A stretch of DNA of 46,991 bases from an uncultured Burkholderiales bacterium (GCA_937871935.1 CALMQI010000420.1:1-46991); one strand, 5' to 3'. Counted from the stretch's first letter, positions 1 to 10,428 are shown. A program made the numbers and translations. The notes: generated by a model not told the origin, from the sequence alone.

Positions 1-1255
<1,255 letters not shown>

Positions 1256-1275
<20 letters not shown>

Positions 1276-2140
1276 CCTGGTGAGGCTGCGCGTCGTGCCG
1301 GGCTCGGTGTGCGGCACGCTGGAGCGCGGCTGGCTGCGCCCGCAGGTCGTGGCCAGTGCGACCCAGGCGACCGGCACCTGGGATCCCGAGTCCGGCGAGG
1401 CCGACGGTGCGCCGTCCGGCCCGTCGCTCGACGAGCAGACCCAGGCCATCGCCGCGGTACTCGGCGAGCTGGCCCGGACCGCGCCGTTGACTGGTGCCGG
1501 GCTCTATGTCGAGCTGGCCGACGCGTTCCTGCATCTCGACGTGGTCGAAGGCGACTTCGCCGCCAGCAGCGACCGCCAGCTGCAGGCGGTGGCCTCTGCC
1601 TGCGTGCTCGAACTGCTCGGCGACGCCGCCTCGCAGCACGAGGTGCGTTGGCAGTTGCAGAGCGGCAGCCGGCACCTGCTGATCGCCGCGGTGTCCAAGG
1701 CGCAGATTCAGGCCCTGATCGACTTGGCCACACGTCATCGCCTGACGCTGCGCCGCGTGCAGCCTGACTTCTGCACCCAGTGGAATCGTCATGCGCAAGC
1801 GCTGAAACCAGGCTCTGCTGTCTTCGCGGTCGCGAGCGGTCGCGAGGCCGTCGTGGCGCAGGTCGCCAACGGTGCGATCGCCGCGATCAGCAGTGGTCCG
1901 TGGCTCGACCGGCCGGATGCGCGACTGCACAACGAACGTGCCGAGCGCCTGATGTGCGGCTTCGGCCTGGCACCGACGGCCAGTGCGGGGCTGCTCGATA
2001 CGCGGGTCGATCGGCTGCTGGCGACCGCCGGCCTGGACATTCACAAGCAGTCGGCCTACGTGCTGGTGGCCCCGCAGCTGCCCGGCAAGGCGGTGGCGTC
2101 GCGCTGGACCGTATTCGACCGCGAGGCGCAGACGCCATGA
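1256..2140 (+). CDS. PilM/GspL-like assembly protein of a secretion or pilus system
   Basis: A 294-aa soluble protein. I chose the GTG at 1256 because GAGGAG lies 7 nt upstream; it overlaps the end of the preceding ATPase frame by 20 nt. No membrane segment is visible. Position suggests the cytoplasmic actin-fold component (PilM, or the N-terminal part of GspL/MshI) that links the ATPase to the inner-membrane PilN/PilO pair, since it sits directly between the ATPase and a PilN-like gene. Sequence recognition itself is weak and the call rests mostly on gene order. The stop overlaps the next ATG (ATGA), implying translational coupling. Confidence 0.6.
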
Positions 2141-2679
2141 AAGCGGCCCGTTTGCACCTCGACTTCGCGCCGCAGACGCGGCGCATCTCGGCACGCGGCG
2201 CCGCGATGCTGCTGGTGAGCGGCGTGATCTTCGCGGCTGGCGCGCTGCGGCTGGGCATGATGGTGGCCGACACCGCCGAGCAGGCCGATCGCCTGGCGAC
2301 GCTGGAGGCGCGGCGCGCGTCGGTCGCCGGCAGCACGTCGCGCGCGAAGCCCCTGGAGCCCGGCGAGGCAGCGCGCGCCAAGGTGGTCAGCAAGTTGTCG
2401 CAGGGCCTGACCACACCGTGGGCCGACCTGCTGGAGACGCTGGAGTCGGCGCCGATCCAGTCTGTCGCGCTGCTGTCTGTAGAGCCGTCCGTCGCCAAGA
2501 AGAGCATTCGACTCACCGCCGAGGCCCGCAACCCGCAGGAGATGCTCGGCTACCTGGATGCCCTGCAGAAGGATCCTCGGCTGTCCTCCGTGGTGCTGGT
2601 CTCGCACCAGGTGCAGGCGCAGACACCGGGCTCACCGGTGCGTTTCCAGGTTCAGGCCGGCTGGGGGGTGGCGCCATGA
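2137..2679 (+). CDS. PilN-like inner-membrane assembly protein
   Basis: A 180-aa bitopic protein with a short cytoplasmic N-terminus, one transmembrane helix near residues 22-45, a helical stretch rich in Ala/Glu/Arg, and a small C-terminal alpha/beta domain. This is the architecture of PilN or the membrane half of GspL. It starts with ATG in a 4-bp overlap with the PilM-like gene and ends in a 4-bp overlap with the PilO/GspM-like gene. In such systems PilN and PilO form the inner-membrane platform that connects the cytoplasmic ATPase with the periplasmic PilP/secretin arm. The assignment is by topology, size and gene order rather than by a diagnostic motif. Confidence 0.6.
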   Translation: MKAARLHLDFAPQTRRISARGAAMLLVSGVIFAAGALRLGMMVADTAEQADRLATLEARRASVAGSTSRAKPLEPGEAARAKVVSKLSQGLTTPWADLLETLESAPIQSVALLSVEPSVAKKSIRLTAEARNPQEMLGYLDALQKDPRLSSVVLVSHQVQAQTPGSPVRFQVQAGWGVAP

Positions 2680-3218
2680 ACCGGCTGCTGCTGATCGGTT
2701 GGCAACTGGCGCTTCGCCGCCTGGGCTACACGGGCCTTTCTTCGTTGGTCCTGCTCGCACTCGCGGCGGTCACGCTCGCCTGGATGCCGCAGGTGAGTCG
2801 CCAGGCGGAGTCCATGCGCGCGAGCCTGGACGTACAGGCCAGCGCCGTGGCGCGCCAAGGCCCGCCGGCCCGGCGCCCGACCAGCGGCGAGCAGTTGGTC
2901 GAGTTCATGTCGCGCTTTCCGCCGCTGACACAGTGCTCGAGCGATCTTAGGGCGGTCTTTGCCATCGCCGGGCGGCACAAGGTGGTGCTCGCCAAGGGCG
3001 ACTACCAGCTGAAGGCCGAGCCCAACACGTCGCTGGTGTCGTACAGCGTGACGTTCCCGGTGCGCAACGAGTATGCAGCGTTGAAGTCCTTCACCGCCGA
3101 TGTTCTCGAAGCGATGCCGCACGTGGCGCTCGACGAATTGCGCATGTCGCGCGCCGACTCCGGCAGCGGCGCGCTCGATTCCCTGGTTCGGTTCACGTTC
3201 GTGTACCGGAGCCCGTGA
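2676..3218 (+). CDS. PilO/GspM-like inner-membrane assembly protein
   Basis: A 180-aa protein with a short N-terminal cytoplasmic tail, one transmembrane segment at about residues 19-37, a predicted coiled region, and a periplasmic ferredoxin-like domain. Start (ATG) and previous stop overlap by 4 bp. Size and topology match PilO or GspM, the usual partner of the preceding PilN-like protein. The C-terminal periplasmic domain would contact the PilP/GspC-like protein encoded next. No unusual features; the call is by context and topology. Confidence 0.6.
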   Translation: MNRLLLIGWQLALRRLGYTGLSSLVLLALAAVTLAWMPQVSRQAESMRASLDVQASAVARQGPPARRPTSGEQLVEFMSRFPPLTQCSSDLRAVFAIAGRHKVVLAKGDYQLKAEPNTSLVSYSVTFPVRNEYAALKSFTADVLEAMPHVALDELRMSRADSGSGALDSLVRFTFVYRSP

Positions 3219-3219
3219 C

Positions 3220-3804
3220 ATGGCCACGCCCAGCAAGCCCCTGCGCCTGTTGTTCATTGCCTGCGCCGGCATCTCGACGTTCTATGTCAGCGCGCAGCTG
3301 TCGCGCAGCCACCGCGCGGCCGGCGACGACGTGGTGGAGGAAGTCGCGCGCGCGGCGGCACCGGGCAGCAAGGCGGCCAGTTCACCGTCGAGCGTCTCGG
3401 TGCCGTCGCCGGCCCCGGTGCCGGCGGCGGACGCGGCGGCAAGCGGACTGCTGGTTGATCGCACGAAGACGATTCCGCGAACCAAAGGCACTCCGTTCGC
3501 GAGCCTGAGCTGGCTGCCCCCGCCACCTCCGCCGCCGCCTCCACTGCCTCCGCCCCCGCCGCCTCCCAAACCTCAGCCGGTCACGCCACCGCTGCCGTTC
3601 AGCTTCGTCGGCCTGCTCGAAAGCGGCGCCGCCAAGCCGCAGGCGTTTCTCGCCAAGGGCGACGCACTACTGGTCGTCGGGGCCGGCGACATGCTCGACA
3701 ACAACACCTACCGGGTCGACGCCCTCAACGCCAACGAGGTGGTGATGACCTATCTGCCAACCAACGTTCAGCAGACGCTCAACGTTTCCGGGAGAAGCAA
3801 GTGA
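3220..3804 (+). CDS. PilP/GspC-like periplasmic connector with polyproline hinge
   Basis: A 194-aa protein with an N-terminal membrane anchor (about residues 8-25), an Ala/Ser/Pro-rich linker, a conspicuous polyproline segment around residues 100-120, and a compact C-terminal beta domain (about 125-194) like the HR domain of GspC or the PilP core. Such proteins bridge the inner-membrane platform to the periplasmic domains of the secretin, which is encoded directly downstream with a GTGA overlap. The polyproline stretch probably acts as a rigid spacer across the periplasm. The ATG at 3220 is one base after the previous stop. Confidence 0.6.
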   Translation: MATPSKPLRLLFIACAGISTFYVSAQLSRSHRAAGDDVVEEVARAAAPGSKAASSPSSVSVPSPAPVPAADAAASGLLVDRTKTIPRTKGTPFASLSWLPPPPPPPPPLPPPPPPPKPQPVTPPLPFSFVGLLESGAAKPQAFLAKGDALLVVGAGDMLDNNTYRVDALNANEVVMTYLPTNVQQTLNVSGRSK

Positions 3805-5858
3805 ACATACTCAAGGGCACTGCCAGACGGCTGCCGCTCGTCGTGGCGCTGCTGTTGTGGGGCTGCGCCGGCAGCAGAGTTCACACCGACGGGATGCGCC
3901 TGCTCGCAGAGGGCAATCGCGACGCGGCGCTGGCCAAGCTGCAGGAGGCCAGCCGGCTCGAGCCGACCAACGCCGAGTACCGCATCGACCTGCTCAAGGC
4001 CACCCAGGCGCACAGCCGCGACCTGGTGGAGCGCGCCGAGTCGGCTCGACGCAGCGGCAACGCCACCGAAGCCGCCGAGCTCTTCAACAAAGCGCTGCTG
4101 ATCGACGTGAGCAACGATCGGGCGCGACGCGGGCTGCGGATGATCCAGCTCGACGCACGCGGCGCCAAGCTGCTGGCCGAATCTGAGAACCTGCTGCGTG
4201 CAGGCCAAGTCGGCGCCGCGCAGGAACGGGTCGACGCCGTGCTGGCCGACAACCCCTCCAACGCCGCGGCCCAGCGACAGAACGCTGCGATCCGTGAGCA
4301 CGTGGAGAAGGCACGACAGGCGCGTGCCGCCCAGGCCGCAGCCCAGTCGATCATGCACAAGCCGGTGACGCTGCAGTTTCGCGACGCCAACCTGCGCATG
4401 GTGTTCGAGGCGCTGTCGCGCACCACCGGGTTGAACGTGATCCTCGATCGGGACGTACGCGCCGACCTCAAGACCACCATCTTCGTGAAGGACGCCGCCG
4501 TCGAGGACACGGTGGACCTGATCCTGCTGCAGAACCAGCTCGAGAAGCGCGCACTGAATGCAACTACGCTGTTCATCTACCCGGCGACAGCATCCAAGTT
4601 CAAGGAATACCAGGACCTGCAGGTGCGGACGTTCCAGGTGACCAACGTGGACGTCAAGTACATGCAGACGGTGTTGAAGTCGGTGCTGAAGATCAAGGAC
4701 GTCTCGGTCGATGAGCGCAGCGGGACGCTGGTGATGCGCGACACCGCCGACGCGATCGCCGTGGCCGCGAAGGTCATCGCCGCCCACGACGTGCCCGAGT
4801 CGGAAGTGATGCTCGAGGTCGAAGTGCTGGAGGTGTCGCACGACCGGCTGTCCAACCTGGGCGTCGAGATTCCCAACGCGGTCAGCATCTCCACGCCGGA
4901 AAGCGCCAACACCATCGGCGGCCTGAAGGCGCTGACCCGCAACGACCTGCTGGTGAACCAGCTGAGCCTGGGCGTCAACCTGCGGCTGGAGGACTCCGAC
5001 TCCAAGCTGCTGGCCAGCCCGCGCATCCGCGCCCGCAACAAGGAGAAGGCACGCATCCTGATCGGTGATCGTGTGCCGATCATCACCAACACGGTGACAC
5101 CCACCAACACGGGCAGCGGCGTGGTGACCGGCTCGGTGCAGTACCAGGACGTCGGGCTGAAGCTCGAATTCGAGCCGCAGGTCTACTCCGACCAGGAGGT
5201 CGGCATCCGCATCAGCCTGGAGGTGAGCAGCATCGTCAAGGAGATTCCGGGACCGAACGGATCGTTGGCCTACCAGATCGGCACGCGCAATGCGCAGACC
5301 GTGGTACGCCTGCGTGACGGCGAGACGCAGATCCTGGGCGGCCTGATCTCGGCCGATGACAAGAACACATCGGCGCGCGTGCCGGGCCTCGGCCACTTGC
5401 CCACCGTAGGCAAGCTGTTCGGCAACAACAGCGGCTCGGACAAGAAGTCGGAGATCGTACTTTCGATCACTCCGCGCATCGTGCGGCCGCCGGCCACATT
5501 GGACGCCTCGGTTCGAAGCGTGTTCTCGGGCACCGAAAGCAGCGTGCGCGAGCGCGCGCTGCAACTCGATCCGATCGGATCCGCAGGAGGCCAGTCCAGC
5601 GGTGGCATCGCGCCTCCAGTGACCGGGGCGCGGCCCGCACCAGGCCGCCCGTCCCTGCCCGGACCGAATCGCGGCGGCGGCCCGGTCCCATCGACGCTTC
5701 CTGCCCCAGCCACGGCGCCCGGTGGCGCTGGGTCGCCACCATCTGCCAGTCCGGCGAGTCCGGCGAGTCCGACCCCGTCGGGCCAGAGCCCGAACCCCGG
5801 CGTTCCCGCCACCACAGAGCCGACGCCATTGGCGGACGAACCCAAGGTCAAGCCGTGA
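3801..5858 (+). CDS. Secretin lipoprotein with N-terminal TPR-like region (GspD/PilQ/MshL family)
   Basis: A 685-aa outer-membrane secretin subunit. The GTG start at 3801 has GGGAGAAG about 4 nt upstream and overlaps the previous stop. A signal peptide ends in a lipobox (LLLWGCAG, Cys22), so the protein should be lipidated and may reach the outer membrane by the Lol route. Residues 30-170 are helical and TPR-like. An N-domain/STN region follows (about 180-330), then the secretin domain (about 345-555) with the signature VPGLGHLPTVGKLFG near its end. The last 120 residues are a Pro/Gly/Ala-rich tail of low complexity. The TPR-plus-secretin layout is typical of type II/IV-pilus-like systems rather than classical GspD. 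It would form the export pore for the operon. Confidence 0.88.
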   Translation: MNILKGTARRLPLVVALLLWGCAGSRVHTDGMRLLAEGNRDAALAKLQEASRLEPTNAEYRIDLLKATQAHSRDLVERAESARRSGNATEAAELFNKALLIDVSNDRARRGLRMIQLDARGAKLLAESENLLRAGQVGAAQERVDAVLADNPSNAAAQRQNAAIREHVEKARQARAAQAAAQSIMHKPVTLQFRDANLRMVFEALSRTTGLNVILDRDVRADLKTTIFVKDAAVEDTVDLILLQNQLEKRALNATTLFIYPATASKFKEYQDLQVRTFQVTNVDVKYMQTVLKSVLKIKDVSVDERSGTLVMRDTADAIAVAAKVIAAHDVPESEVMLEVEVLEVSHDRLSNLGVEIPNAVSISTPESANTIGGLKALTRNDLLVNQLSLGVNLRLEDSDSKLLASPRIRARNKEKARILIGDRVPIITNTVTPTNTGSGVVTGSVQYQDVGLKLEFEPQVYSDQEVGIRISLEVSSIVKEIPGPNGSLAYQIGTRNAQTVVRLRDGETQILGGLISADDKNTSARVPGLGHLPTVGKLFGNNSGSDKKSEIVLSITPRIVRPPATLDASVRSVFSGTESSVRERALQLDPIGSAGGQSSGGIAPPVTGARPAPGRPSLPGPNRGGGPVPSTLPAPATAPGGAGSPPSASPASPASPTPSGQSPNPGVPATTEPTPLADEPKVKP

Positions 5859-6373
5859 GGATGATGGCTCGCTCCACAGCAGCGACGCGCGGGTTCACGC
5901 TCGTCGAGATGCTGATCACGTTGGCGATCGTGGGTCTGCTCGCGATGGTGGCGCTGCCACTGTACGAAGTCTCCACCACGCGCTTCAAGGAGGCCGAGTT
6001 GCGACAGGCTTTGCGCACGATCCGAAACGGTCTGGACGCCTACAAGGCAGCAACCGACTCTGGCGTGTTGCCCAAAGCCGCCGGCGAATCGGGCTATCCA
6101 CCGTCACTGGACAAGCTGACCGAGGTGCTCGACATGGCCAACAAGCGCGACTTCGGCCTGGGCCAGACCGAAGCCTCGCAACGCATCGTCATCCTGCGTC
6201 AACTGCCGAGGGATCCGTTCTTCCCCGACCCGCAGGTGCCGGCCGCGCAGACCTGGGACCTGCGCGCCTATGCCAGCCGCCCGGGCGACACAGCGGCCGG
6301 CGCCGACGTGTTCGACGTGTCCTCCAAGTCGAACCGCGTGGCGCTCGATGGCACGCTCTACAACGCCTGGTAG
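5855..6373 (+). CDS. Type II secretion pseudopilin, GspG-like
   Basis: A 172-aa protein with a class III prepilin leader: a short basic N-terminus, then RGFTLVEMLITLAIVGLLAM, where cleavage by prepilin peptidase is expected between Gly and Phe with the conserved Glu at +5. The rest resembles GspG globular domains (a lysine/tyrosine-rich spine, then LPRDPFFPDPQ near residues 116-126). The first start is GTG at 5855 (GTGA overlap with the secretin gene); ATG at 5861 or 5864 is possible. It is the likely major pseudopilin of the system. The prepilin peptidase itself is not in this window. Confidence 0.8.
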   Translation: MRMMARSTAATRGFTLVEMLITLAIVGLLAMVALPLYEVSTTRFKEAELRQALRTIRNGLDAYKAATDSGVLPKAAGESGYPPSLDKLTEVLDMANKRDFGLGQTEASQRIVILRQLPRDPFFPDPQVPAAQTWDLRAYASRPGDTAAGADVFDVSSKSNRVALDGTLYNAW

Positions 6374-6378
6374 CGCAC

Positions 6379-6792
6379 ATGCGATTCGCGCCATGCCATC
6401 ACGACGACAGGCGACTCGATGCGCGAGGAGCGGCCGGCTTCACGCTGATCGAACTGATGGTCGTGCTCTCCCTCATTGCGCTGCTGCTCACGCTGGCGAT
6501 CCCGCGTTACTTCACCGCGGTCGACAACGGGCGCATCAGCGTGCAGCGGCAGAACGTGGCCACCATCCGCGATGCCATCGACAAGTTCTACGGCGACCAG
6601 GGCAAGTACCCGGAGTCCCTCGAGGAACTGGTGGTCAAGCGCTACCTGCGCCAGCTGCCGCTGGATCCCGTGTCCGAGGCAGCCAACTGGGTCGTCGTCG
6701 CGCCGCAGGACCCGACCCAGGGTGCGGTGTACGACGTGCAACCCGCGCCGCGTTCGGCGCAGCCCAGCGTCGTGGTGAAGGGGCCCGAATGA
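6379..6792 (+). CDS. Type II secretion pseudopilin, GspG/GspH-like
   Basis: A 137-aa prepilin-like protein starting with ATG at 6379, 5 nt after the previous stop codon. It has a long leader of about 21 residues, then GFTLIELMVVLSLIALLLTL with Glu at +5, so it should be processed by prepilin peptidase. The C-terminal domain contains DKFYGDQGKYPESLEELV and LPLDPVS, hallmark features of the GspG fold. With the preceding gene it gives two GspG-like pseudopilins side by side, which may assemble into one pseudopilus as major and minor subunits. The stop overlaps the next ATG. Confidence 0.78.
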   Translation: MRFAPCHHDDRRLDARGAAGFTLIELMVVLSLIALLLTLAIPRYFTAVDNGRISVQRQNVATIRDAIDKFYGDQGKYPESLEELVVKRYLRQLPLDPVSEAANWVVVAPQDPTQGAVYDVQPAPRSAQPSVVVKGPE

Positions 6793-7376
6793 CTGCACAC
6801 GCCGGTCTCGCCCGCCGCCGCACCCGCAGAGCCGACGGGATCGTCCTGCTCGCCTTGCTGATCGCGCTGACGCTGGGTGGCATCGCGCTGATGGCGGCGG
6901 TGGACGTGTGGGCCCTGGCTCGCCAGCGCGGCCAGGAGCAAGAGCTGCTCTTCGTTGGCGACCAGTACCGCCGCGCGATCCAGCGCTACTACTTCGGCGC
7001 GCCGCCGGGCACGCCGCGAGTGCTGCCCGCCCGCATCGAGGATCTGCTCGAGGACGACCGCTACCCGATGCCGGTGCGCCACCTGCGGCGCGCCTATCGC
7101 GACCCGGTGACCGGCAGCGACGAGTGGGGCCTGTTGCGCCTGGGCGACCGCGTCGCCGGCGTGTACAGCCTTTCGGAGAAGGCGCCGGTCAAGCAGGCCG
7201 GCTTCGCCGCCGGATACCAGCACTTCGAAGGCCTGAAGTCGTATCGCGAGTGGTTGTTCGCGATCTCGTCCACGGGCCGTCCGCTCAGCGCCAACCCCCA
7301 TCTTCCCGGCGCGCCTGCCCATGGCGACGTGCCCTCTTTCCCTCCGCCAAGGCCGGTCCCCCGGAACAAAACATGA
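6789..7376 (+). CDS. Pseudopilin-like membrane protein lacking the +5 glutamate
   Basis: A 195-aa protein with a basic N-terminus and one transmembrane helix (about residues 18-42, DGIVLLALLIALTLGGIALM). A soluble domain follows, containing an EQELLFVGDQYRRAI segment, a YRDP motif and a proline-rich C-terminus. Similar proteins accompany GspG-type genes in Burkholderiales secretion loci. The position that is Glu +5 in true pseudopilins is not acidic here, as in GspK-type tip proteins. It therefore may cap the pseudopilus rather than polymerise. It overlaps its neighbours on both sides by 4 bp. Confidence 0.6.
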   Translation: MTAHAGLARRRTRRADGIVLLALLIALTLGGIALMAAVDVWALARQRGQEQELLFVGDQYRRAIQRYYFGAPPGTPRVLPARIEDLLEDDRYPMPVRHLRRAYRDPVTGSDEWGLLRLGDRVAGVYSLSEKAPVKQAGFAAGYQHFEGLKSYREWLFAISSTGRPLSANPHLPGAPAHGDVPSFPPPRPVPRNKT

Positions 7377-8077
7377 GCATCCGCGTGCTGCTTGTCGACG
7401 ACAACAACCTCTTTCGCCTGGGCCTGTGTGCGCTGATATCGGGGCACGATGATTTCACGGTGGTCGCGCACTCGAGCAACGGCAAGGAGGCGGTCCAGGC
7501 GTCGCTCAACTTCGACCCCGACGTGGTGCTGATGGACATCGTGCTGGCCGGCGTCAGCGGGCTGGAGACTGTGTCGCAGATCAAGCGCCGGCAGCCGCAA
7601 GTCAAGGTGGTGATGCTGACCACGCTGCGCACAGAAGACTACGTGCGCGAGGCCCTGCGCGCCGGCGCCGATGGTTATGTGCTCAAGGACGCGTCACTCG
7701 ATGAGCTGCTGATGGCGATGCGCTCGGTGGCCAGCGGCAAGAACTACCTGAGCCCGGACGTGTCGCGGCACGTGGTGCAGAGTTTCTTGCATCCGGGCAG
7801 CAACGGTACCAAGTCGTCTCCACTGGAAAAGCTGACGCATCGCGAGCGCAGCATCCTGCAGCTCATTGCCGAGGGGCGCACCAACCGCACCGCAGCGGAG
7901 TTTCTCAGTGTCAGCCCGAAAACGGTGGAGAAGCATCGCGCCAACCTGATGCACAAGCTGGGCCTGCGCAATGCCGCCGAGCTGACGCTCATCGCACTCG
8001 AGCTGGGCCTGATCGAGCGACCCTTCGCGTTCGCCCGCCTGGTGAAGGACTCAGCGGAAGGCGGTCTCGCGGCCTGA
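7373..8077 (+). CDS. NarL/FixJ-type response regulator (orphan)
   Basis: A 234-aa two-domain regulator. The receiver domain (residues 1-125) has the acidic pair D9/D10, phospho-acceptor D55 in VLMDIVLAG, T81/T82 in the MLTTL segment, and a conserved lysine in GYVLKDAS. A LuxR-type helix-turn-helix (about 150-215) contains LTHRERSILQLIAEGRTNR and SPKTVEKHR. No histidine kinase gene is nearby. The start overlaps the preceding pseudopilin-like gene (ATGA), so it is made together with the secretion apparatus and may regulate it or a linked operon. It ends 24 bp from the convergent cytochrome/binding-protein gene. Confidence 0.88.
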   Translation: MSIRVLLVDDNNLFRLGLCALISGHDDFTVVAHSSNGKEAVQASLNFDPDVVLMDIVLAGVSGLETVSQIKRRQPQVKVVMLTTLRTEDYVREALRAGADGYVLKDASLDELLMAMRSVASGKNYLSPDVSRHVVQSFLHPGSNGTKSSPLEKLTHRERSILQLIAEGRTNRTAAEFLSVSPKTVEKHRANLMHKLGLRNAAELTLIALELGLIERPFAFARLVKDSAEGGLAA

Positions 8078-8101
8078 ATGGCGCCGCGCCGCAAGGTGCG
8101 A

Positions 8102-9754
8102 TCAGGGCACGATCCAGCCCGAGAGCGCCTTCAGCTGCTTCTTGTCGGCGTCGAGCACCTGCACCACCGAACTGCCCTTGGCCGCGAAGCGCTGGCCAGG
8201 GCCGAGGCTGACGCTCTGGTAAACCGACGCTACCGGCGTCTGGCCAACGACATGCTCGATTCGCTCGACGAAGTAGTCGCGCGAAAAACTGTCCATGATG
8301 TGGCCCACCACGTCGTTGACGACGGTCATCGTGAACTGGGTGTTCATCTGAACCACCTCGTCGGTGATCGTTATGCCCTTGTTGTGCAGCCACAGCTTGT
8401 TGCGCAGCAGGCGCGCATCACGCTTGGGCGGCAGGTCGGACGGGTACACGAGGCGGGCATTCGCCTTGGCGAGCGAGTCGGGAAGCCGACCCGACAACAG
8501 ACTGGACGACAGGTACACGGGGGGCGCATCGCCGCCGCCCGGCGCCTGCACCCCCGTCAGATCCGAAGCGCCGAGCCATAACACCAACGTGCCGGGATTG
8601 CCGGCGTGCACCCGTTGCCAGAACGCCTCGTTCGCCGGCCCCTCGAGCACTTGATCCTCCATCGTCGTGCCGGGCGTCAGCGCCGCACGGAATGCCGCGG
8701 CGGCTGCTGCGCCTGCCCCCTCGCGGCGATAGACCTGGACGATCCGGCCCGCGTCAGCCTGCTCACGCACGAACTTCGCCAGCACCTCCGCCTCGAGCAC
8801 CACGCCGCGCGAGAAGTAGAAGGTGTATTGGTTGGTGCCGGTCAGCACCGGCAGGTCCACCTGCGGAAATACGCTCGGAATCTCCAGGCGCTCGGTGAAC
8901 GCGTGGATCGGGCTCCAGCTCACGTCGCCCAAGCCGCCGATCAGCGCGAACACCGGCTGCTGGGCATAGAACGCCTCGAGTTGAGCGCCCCAGGTTTCGC
9001 TCGGCCCACTCAACTCCCACACATGCAGCATCCACTTGCGGTAGGAACGGTACATGCGCATGTTGCCGGCCTCGCGGCGCTGCTCGTCCGAACGCACGTT
9101 GGCGCCCTTGTCCTTGACGAAGGCCCGCATGACATCAAGCATGGCCCGTCGCCGCTCGGGCGCCACGCCTGGCTGGATCACGGTGGCGAAGTGGATGTCG
9201 TGCTCGTCCACACCCGGAGAGGGTTTTGCAGCGAGCGAGAACAGATAGGCGGACAGCGCCTTCATCTCCTCGTCGCTCAGCGCGTAGCGCGGCATCACGG
9301 GGTCGAGCGGCTTGCCCGTGGCGTCCAGCCCGCCGCGGATGGCACGTGCCAGCGAGCTCTCGTCGTACGGCGGGCGCTGGCTGACGCCAACCCTCGCCCT
9401 CACCCGGGGCGCATGCACGGGCACCGTCTGCTGCTGCAGCAGCGCCGGGCCGATGATCGGCCGGATGACGAACTTGCCCTCGCTGGTGCCATATCCACTG
9501 CGGCGATGGCACGTGGTGCAAGCCACATCCTTGCCGGAGAGCGCCGTCTGCGCCGCGCCAAGCGCCTTCAGCGGCTGGCCCGCCACGCCGGTGCCGTCAC
9601 GATAGATGCGCTGACCCAGTGCCACTCGCTCTGCTGCCTGCGCCGCATCACCGCCTGCGCCGTGGCTGTTGGTGCCCTGTGCACGGACGGCGTCGACCGC
9701 CAGGAGTTGGCAGGCCGCCGTGCCCAGAATCAGCAGGGCGCTGCGCAGCGTCAT
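8102..9754 (-). CDS. Cytochrome c fused to a periplasmic substrate-binding domain
   Basis: A 550-aa periplasmic protein. ATG at 9754 has GGAG 6 nt upstream and is followed by a good signal peptide; an upstream GTG at 9784 overlapping the SCO gene is possible. Residues 40-175 form a class I cytochrome c domain with one heme site CTTCH (79-83) and a likely axial Met154 in DPVMPRY. Residues about 185-550 resemble a type 1 periplasmic binding protein of the branched-chain amino acid family. The gene is last in the eight-gene multicopper oxidase operon. One inference is that the heme domain passes electrons between the copper oxidase and the respiratory chain while the binding domain senses or positions a ligand or partner. 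Confidence 0.75.
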   Translation of the reverse strand: MTLRSALLILGTAACQLLAVDAVRAQGTNSHGAGGDAAQAAERVALGQRIYRDGTGVAGQPLKALGAAQTALSGKDVACTTCHRRSGYGTSEGKFVIRPIIGPALLQQQTVPVHAPRVRARVGVSQRPPYDESSLARAIRGGLDATGKPLDPVMPRYALSDEEMKALSAYLFSLAAKPSPGVDEHDIHFATVIQPGVAPERRRAMLDVMRAFVKDKGANVRSDEQRREAGNMRMYRSYRKWMLHVWELSGPSETWGAQLEAFYAQQPVFALIGGLGDVSWSPIHAFTERLEIPSVFPQVDLPVLTGTNQYTFYFSRGVVLEAEVLAKFVREQADAGRIVQVYRREGAGAAAAAAFRAALTPGTTMEDQVLEGPANEAFWQRVHAGNPGTLVLWLGASDLTGVQAPGGGDAPPVYLSSSLLSGRLPDSLAKANARLVYPSDLPPKRDARLLRNKLWLHNKGITITDEVVQMNTQFTMTVVNDVVGHIMDSFSRDYFVERIEHVVGQTPVASVYQSVSLGPGQRFAAKGSSVVQVLDADKKQLKALSGWIVP

Positions 9755-9780
9755 CCAGTGCTCCGATGGCTCCGGCAACC

Positions 9781-10404
9781 TCACTGAACGACGGCCTTGC
9801 GGTACTCGCTGACCAACTCGTCCGGGTTCGCGAAGCCGTCGATTCGAATCCAGGGCCTGCCCGCCGCCTGGCGCATCAGCGTCAGTGGCTCATGGTTCAT
9901 CTTGTCGCCCCGGTAGCCGTCGAAGGCCAACTGCACCGCCTTGATGTCCTGCATGCGCCCGGTCAGGAATGTCCAGTGCTTGCCCACCGCGAAGTTCTTG
10001 GCGTAGGCCTTGAGCTGTGCCGGCGTGTCGTTGTCAGGGTCGATCGAGATCGAGATCAGGTGCAGGTTCTGCGATTGCGCACCGAGTCGAGCGGGCACGT
10101 CGGCGAATACTTTGACCATCACCGGGCAGATCGTGCCGCAGGTCGTGAAGACGAAGTTCATCATCACCGGGTCGCCGTTGGCCAGCAGCTCGCGCAGCCG
10201 CACCGGTCGCCCGTTGCTGTCGGTCAACACCACGTCGGGTACGGTGTACGAGCGCACGGATCGCTGGTAGTCGTTGGTTCCGGGCCAGCGCGTGATGTGC
10301 TCCTTGCCGTCATGCGCCAAACCGGCGACAGGCATCAGCAGCGATCCGCCGGCGATGCACGCGGCCATCGCCACAGACCGCAGGAATCGAGCACGAATGT
10401 TCAT
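9781..10404 (-). CDS. SCO1/SenC-family copper chaperone
   Basis: A 207-aa thioredoxin-fold protein with an N-terminal signal or anchor sequence. Both copper ligand elements of the SCO family are present: FTTCGTIC (Cys89 and Cys93) and the distal histidine H171 in NHEPLTL. ATG at 10404 has GGAGAGG upstream; GTG at 10407 would add one residue. SCO proteins deliver copper to, or reduce cysteines of, copper enzymes such as the CuA site of cytochrome oxidase. No cytochrome oxidase gene is nearby, while three cupredoxin genes lie upstream in the same operon. The likely client is therefore the secreted multicopper oxidase system. The stop is 27 bp from the next ATG. Confidence 0.88.
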   Translation of the reverse strand: MNIRARFLRSVAMAACIAGGSLLMPVAGLAHDGKEHITRWPGTNDYQRSVRSYTVPDVVLTDSNGRPVRLRELLANGDPVMMNFVFTTCGTICPVMVKVFADVPARLGAQSQNLHLISISIDPDNDTPAQLKAYAKNFAVGKHWTFLTGRMQDIKAVQLAFDGYRGDKMNHEPLTLMRQAAGRPWIRIDGFANPDELVSEYRKAVVQ

Positions 10405-10428
10405 CACCAGCCTCTCCAGAAAACGATC

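Noticed and set aside
3768..5564. A long open frame antisense to the secretin
   Set aside because: The secretin signature and operon overlaps establish the plus-strand gene; the antisense frame has no motif.
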